A DNA stretch of 64,000 nucleotides from Heterocephalus glaber. Lineage: Eukaryota; Chordata; Mammalia; Rodentia; Bathyergidae. Made by a program: the position numbers and the translations under genes. Numbering within the stretch: the first letter of the stretch is position 1; each line of letters begins with the position of its first letter. Below the pieces are notes generated by a model. The model was given only the letters and a program-made list of their open reading frames with translations. It was not told the origin of the DNA and did no database searches. Positions 59,320-64,000 of the stretch are shown here, piece by piece. The stretch covers positions 37,731,259-37,795,258 of the forward strand of contig NW_004624734.1 in NCBI RefSeq assembly GCF_000247695.1, given 5' to 3'.

Positions 59320-59871
59320 ATGGATAATCAAAAAATAGAGTGAATATTTACATTAAAGATTACTATAGTAAAAGACACATTGTCATTAACCCCCCTCAAA
59401 ATGCTCCCCTTTGTTTTTGACCACACTTATCCCATCCTTCTTGCCACTTTCTGAAATAGTTCTGGAAGTCCTCTTCTGTGAGTGTCTTTTTGATTTGCGA
59501 CCAAAAATGCAGTGACTGGTACTGCTGCATGATATCCAATGCAAAGGAAGGCTCATAAAAAAGTCTTCCCATCCACCTTATTCACCACATGTGGCACTGT
59601 GTGCCTTCTTGCTCTTCCCCAAAGTAAAAATAATCATGAAAGGTAAACATTTTGAATCAACTAAGGACACTGAGGCAGTCATGGCAGTATAGCTAAAGAC
59701 ACTCACGAAAGATGACTTCCAGAACTGCTTCAGAAAGCGACAAGAAGGATGAGATAAGTGTGTTCAGAGAGAGGGGGAGTATTTTGAAAGGGATTGAGGG
59801 CAGCATGTCTTTCACTGTAGTGTATTTTAAAAAATTTAAACATACATTGTGTTTTATGATCTCACTTTGTA
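59320..59871 (+). mobile_element. Mariner-derived foldback element, copy C
   Basis: The left arm (59367-59490) contains CCTTCTTGCCACTTTCTGAA and the right arm (59695-59820) GACTTCCAGAACTGCTTCAG. The middle keeps a recognisable but decayed mariner transposase C-terminal region, CATCCACCTTATTCACCACA, corresponding to HPPYS in copy A. Stops and substitutions exclude activity. Confidence 0.85.
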
Positions 59872-61163
59872 CTTACTGTTAACCAATTGACCGTCAGTTA
59901 TAGAAATCCATCTATTTAATGTGCTTTTCTTGATATTACCCTTTTGGCACCATATCAGAGGTAGTGCTTTTGGTACAGCTATGTAAATGCCTGCTCCTTG
60001 CCTTGGAAGAGAGTTCCTGGGCTCTCACAGCCTAGTGAAGATGAATATCAATCTCCAATGTGGACCACTGGGTCAGGTCTTTCAGGTGCACCAGAAATAT
60101 AGTTTCATGCCATTACGTCATTCCTAAGAACAGGGGAATAGTAGGGGCTGGCCTTCATGCTAGATTCTAGGTCCATCATTCTAAGTAAGAGACCAGTTAA
60201 TAATGATGCCTGTTGGGTTACTAAAACCTCAGAGGAGAAAATACTTTGCTTTCCTTGGTGTTTAGAAGGCCTTGGTTAGATTGGGGGTGGGGAGAGCCTA
60301 AAGTTATATTTTATTACATTTAGTCCTTGGAAATTTTTCATTTTGTTTTCTATTTCCATTTAAAAAATTACAAGAAGGCACAGGTATCATAGCTCTCCAT
60401 TTGGCTGCCTTTTCATTTTAAATATTTCTGTTTCCAAAGTATACATTCTCATAGGCCCCAAGTCTAATAGGCTCCTTGTGTTTGGTGACGCTGCTAATGC
60501 AACAAGTTGATTTGAACTGTAAAACTCAATTGAAAATGCAAGCTTTACTTTGGAACCATTTGTCAGTTATCCATCTATATAAAGAATATTACATGTAGCA
60601 AAAATGTTGTGGGAAGATTTCATTTTACATCTTTGAGTTATTATTCCCAACATAACTGCGTGTATGGGAGTGTTGACAAGTGGTTTGGATAAGAGCTTAT
60701 GGATTTTTACATAAAATGGGAGTGGGAAATGACTTCTTTAAAGGGAGTCATGGCAAAGAAAGTGATTTCTGGTGTGTGTTCTCATTTAGAACTTCTTGAA
60801 ATGAGTTTGAGTCGTAACCCAGAAAGAGGTGCCTCTTCCTGGTATATCAACTTCCAAAAAACAATCAAATAGTATCATTTTATCTTCTCATTAAGCAAAA
60901 AAGGATTTCTTATGGGAGAGACTACCCAACTCACAAGGATGTTAAAGATAAAACATAGCCTGTCACACATTCTGGTGCAGTACTTGCCTCTGGTGGGTGC
61001 ACACCCATGGTTGGCCCTCCAGTTCCTAGTGTCTCCAGCAGATTTGTTTGGCAGTCATTTTCACCAAAGAATGACAGCTGAAGGAAAATTTTGAGAGGTA
61101 CTGGTGGTTTTACTCATGACACGTCAATTTACTGGAGGGTAATGTGGTCTTTAACAATGGTGT

Positions 61164-61253
61164 CTTTTTTTTTTTTTTTGGTACCAGGGGTCAAACTCAG
61201 GTCCTTGTGCTTGCACAGCAGGCAGCCAAACCACTGAGCTAAATCCCCAGCCC
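61164..61253 (-). repeat. ID SINE, full length, with clear target-site duplication
   Basis: An inverted ID copy from T-run to GAGCTAAATCCCCAGCCC. It is bracketed by AACAATGGTGTCT (61153-61165) and AACAATGATGTCT (61254-61266), a 13-bp direct repeat with one mismatch, the usual L1-mediated insertion footprint. Confidence 0.95.
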
Positions 61254-63344
61254 AACAATGATGTCTTTTATGGTATGTATATGTACCAAATCTCTCTGAT
61301 GAATATATTCATTAGGTATCTCAAACATGTACTACTAAAAATGGTATCTTCATACTATTTATTCATTTATCTTTATTCCATGGAATCTCCTGGCCTGAAT
61401 ATAAATTAGCTTGACATTTAGCTACTGGATCATCCAGGGCCCGCACAGGCTCTGGACCTAGATACCCCATTGGCCTCAGGCTGACTTCCCAACTGGCTCT
61501 GGGTGCCTGACTGCACCTTTTCCTCCTAACCTCTTCACAAATCACTGACTTCTCTGTAGATTTAACAGGATACTGATGGCCCTGTCATCTGTAGAACTGC
61601 AAAAAGCACGTAATGGCAGTTAATGTGAGTGTTCTTTTCTTATGCTTGTTTCCTTTATTTCAATAAATCCTAAAGCTTCCCTTGAAGCTACCAAAAGTGA
61701 CTGGCAAGTCATTATTCTGAATGTGTGCCCAGAGACAGGGGGAACAAGTATTTGTTTAAAATATAAAAATAAAACTGATAAGCTTGATAGGATTAGAAAT
61801 CTCTTCCTCTCTTCTTGTCTTGGTGCCTTGGAGTATTTATGGCTGTATCAAAGACTCAGGAGGATGCAAGTGATTTTTGGTCCTTTCTTCTCCAGAAAAC
61901 TTAGAGGATAGATGATCAATGCTTTCAGGATGGTATTCCATTTTTTAATTCACTGCTTAAAATCCACATTTTTAAACCAGAGGCTTCCAATCACCATGGA
62001 ATGGATGCATACATGGTAGGACCTCCCACTGCACTTGATTTTTCCCTGAGTAGCATTGTGAGCAACATTAGAACTGATAATAATGTCAAAGGAGGTTTCC
62101 TGGTCAATAGCTCCCTTACTTGGCATTTATTTATATTAGTTATGATTTCTCAGGAGCTGCCTGGAAGAAAGCAGTAAAATAGTGGAAGAGGTCTTGCCTT
62201 GCCATGGATTAAATTTGATTTTAAAAGCTTAGTAGCTTTAGCCCATCGTTGAACACATTCTTACAAAGTTGTGGTGGCCATTTCGTGGAACTATGATTAA
62301 AAGTAGGAAAATAAATGCAGTTATGCACATCTTAGTTGCTTTAAATGGGTTGAATAATTTTCCTTGAAAAATATAATTTCATGGGGAAAATCCTGACATA
62401 ACTTGATTTCAATATTTTTTTACTTGTTCTATGAAATCAGTAGGTATTTAGGAAGTATGTCCTGTGTGACTGAATAATAAGAATATAAAAGAAATGGCCT
62501 TATAGTTTGTGGGGTTGATTTTTAAAATTTTGTTTTTGACAGCTTTTGCTGGGCATTGATCATCCACTCCTTTCCTCCCTGCTTCTACCACGAATTCAGT
62601 GTAAATACTTCAGTATCTATTCACTCTTTCTCTTCTGCTGCCTAGAACCCTCTACACTTTTTTTCTTACTTTTTTTTCTGAGATTAATCAACCATTGAGT
62701 AATCTTTACATTGCATGGTAGCAGGAGTTTCATTCCCTAAAGGAATGGGGAAGATTTTAGCCCAAATTGCTGTGCCTAGCAACTAATATAGTAGTATCTC
62801 ACACAGAAAAGCATTTAGTGATTTTGATTACCATGATCAATGTATACCTTTAAAAAGGACAGAATCATTACTTTCTCTTTAAAAACACAACTACATGTAG
62901 ATTATTCCAGAAAGAAAGTATATCCACGTGCTTATTAAAATTTTTAAAATTTTTATTAAAATTTTTTGTGGTTCTGCTTAACTACATATTATCTCCCAAC
63001 ATTTACTTCTTCCCATTAACCAAATCCAACTTCTCTAGGTTTTTCTCAAAGGTCCTATTTTCAATGTTATAAATTATTCATTTTATCATTCTAACATATT
63101 TATGAAATACTTATATGGGATAAAATATAAAATTCGGTGACACTTTATCAAGGAGATGCAAGTCAGGACCATTACTCATGAGGATTAGAGGTAGTGAGAT
63201 TCAGATATCCACAAGGGATTCTATTTTAGTTCTTCAGAATTTCATCTCTAATCTTACAGCAAAAAGCTGCCTTGCTTGTAATAATGTCCTCATTCCTCTG
63301 CCTTTAATTCCAGAAAATGTTACACATATACTGCTAAGGAGCTT

Positions 63345-63580
63345 TCTGTTATGGATTAGATGTAGATTGTCCCCAAAGGCTCATGTGTTCAGAAGTGGGG
63401 CATTCGGAAGGTGACTGGATAACAGGGGTGCTTTACTTATCACTGGATCCATCCATTGATGACTTCAGAGCTGAATGTGCTGTTAGGAGTTGGGGCCTGG
63501 TTGGAAGGTGTGGGACTGGGGGTAGGACCTGGAAGGGTAAGGCTCCTTCTCAGGCTCCTGCTTTCTCTCTTTGCTTTCTT
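63345..63580 (+). repeat. MaLR-like LTR fragment
   Basis: GTTATGGATTAGATGTAGAT, TGTCCCCAAAGGCTCATGTG and GTTGGGGCCTGGTTGGAAGG follow the start of rodent/primate MaLR LTRs. The 3' end is lost. Confidence 0.65.
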
Positions 63581-63589
63581 CTTCAAAAT

Positions 63590-64000
63590 ATTTTACTCTT
63601 TTATTGGTACATTTTAGGTATACAATACATTTCCATTCATCATTGGGTGCTTGTACCTGTACATGATGTATCTTGGTTCTCATTTTTTCCCCATTCCCTG
63701 TGCGCCCTTCACCCCCTCCACCCTTCCCTGTTTACGTAGATTTCGTTTCCATTTTTTTCTTTTCTCATAGTTTTTCCTTTCCCTTCTTTCCTTTCCCCTT
63801 CCCCTCCCACCACCCCTACACCTTTGGACCTTTTCCTATTTGAAATTATCAATTATTCATTTTAATCATTTTAATCCTTATTTACACTTTCAGTTTCTCA
63901 CACTAGAGAAACTATTTGGTATTTGCACATGTGTGTCCTATTTATTTCACTTAAGAGTATGGTCTCAATATGCATCCATTTAGCTATAAATGTCTCTAGT
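63590..64000 (-). repeat. L1 3' region, antisense, runs off the window
   Basis: TATTGGTACATTTTAGGTAT, ACAATACATTTCCATTCATC, a long C/T-rich tract (63690-63830), then TTCACTTAAGAGTATGGTCT with CATCCATTTAGC near the end. These match inverted L1 3' UTR/ORF2 end text. It continues past 64000. Confidence 0.65.

Larger units (their letters stand above)
33446..64000 (-). other. RHOJ intron 1 (partial, continues past the window)
   Basis: All sequence above exon 2 is intron 1, inferred because exon 1 does not appear before base 64000. It contains a duplicated 322-bp segment (34521, 39655), three mariner-derived foldback elements (40005, 52624, 59320), ID and B1-ID SINEs, MIR copies, an L1 fragment at 45.3 kb and LTR-like pieces. 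The blocks 35000-36250, 37200-38440, 41400-44190, 47050-48540, 48800-51980, 54500-57110 and 61270-63340 hold no feature I can name, only chance frames and unclear ancient repeats. Confidence 0.8.

Noticed and set aside
1..64000. CRISPR arrays, operons, toxin or phage modules, tRNA or rRNA genes
   Set aside because: Base composition, SINEs and spliced exons show mammalian DNA. The tRNA-like boxes belong to ID SINEs, and no spaced identical repeats exist.

Overview
This is a piece of a mammalian nuclear genome. The organism is a rodent: the window holds B1-type (7SL-derived) SINEs, tRNA-derived ID SINEs, and B1-ID dimers of the kind found in the squirrel, dormouse and beaver lineages. The most intact ID copies share an unusual head and an A-rich tail after a 'ggtacc' end. 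A beaver/kangaroo-rat or squirrel relative is my best guess, not a proven assignment. There is no bacterial, phage or CRISPR content.

The only functional gene I can support is RHOJ (TCL/TC10-like Rho GTPase), on the minus strand. Its last four coding exons are present: exon 5 at 6564-6710, exon 4 at 13867-13962, exon 3 at 15813-15977 and exon 2 at 33387-33445. All have consistent GT/AG sites and phases. Joined, they cover the protein from just after switch I to the CaaX box. Exon 1 (P-loop, switch I) and the promoter are not in the window and should lie beyond base 64000. Bases 33446-64000 are therefore intron 1, 15978-33386 intron 2, 13963-15812 intron 3, and 6711-13866 intron 4. Bases 1-6563 are the 3' UTR plus downstream flank, with a boundary I cannot fix.

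Intron 2 carries a processed pseudogene of PRKCI (atypical protein kinase C iota) at about 22162-25706, on the same strand as RHOJ. It has an A-rich tail, a long 3' UTR-derived part, several in-frame stops, and loss of both the ATP-binding lysine and the catalytic aspartate. Just upstream, and partly in frame with it, lies a second protein-like segment (25707-26540) that I could not identify, giving a chimeric 343-codon open frame. The 3' UTR-derived part contains a roughly 346-bp foldback.

The rest is intronic DNA built mostly from interspersed repeats: MIR, MER5A/B, L1 fragments, LTR-like pieces, ID and B1 SINEs, simple repeats, a 211-bp MITE, and three related foldback elements derived from a mariner transposon (40.0, 52.6 and 59.3 kb). 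A roughly 322-bp sequence is present twice in direct orientation (34521 and 39655). I found no new multi-gene system. The most unusual items are the chimeric retrocopy, the mariner foldback family, the direct duplication and the hairpin in the pseudogene.
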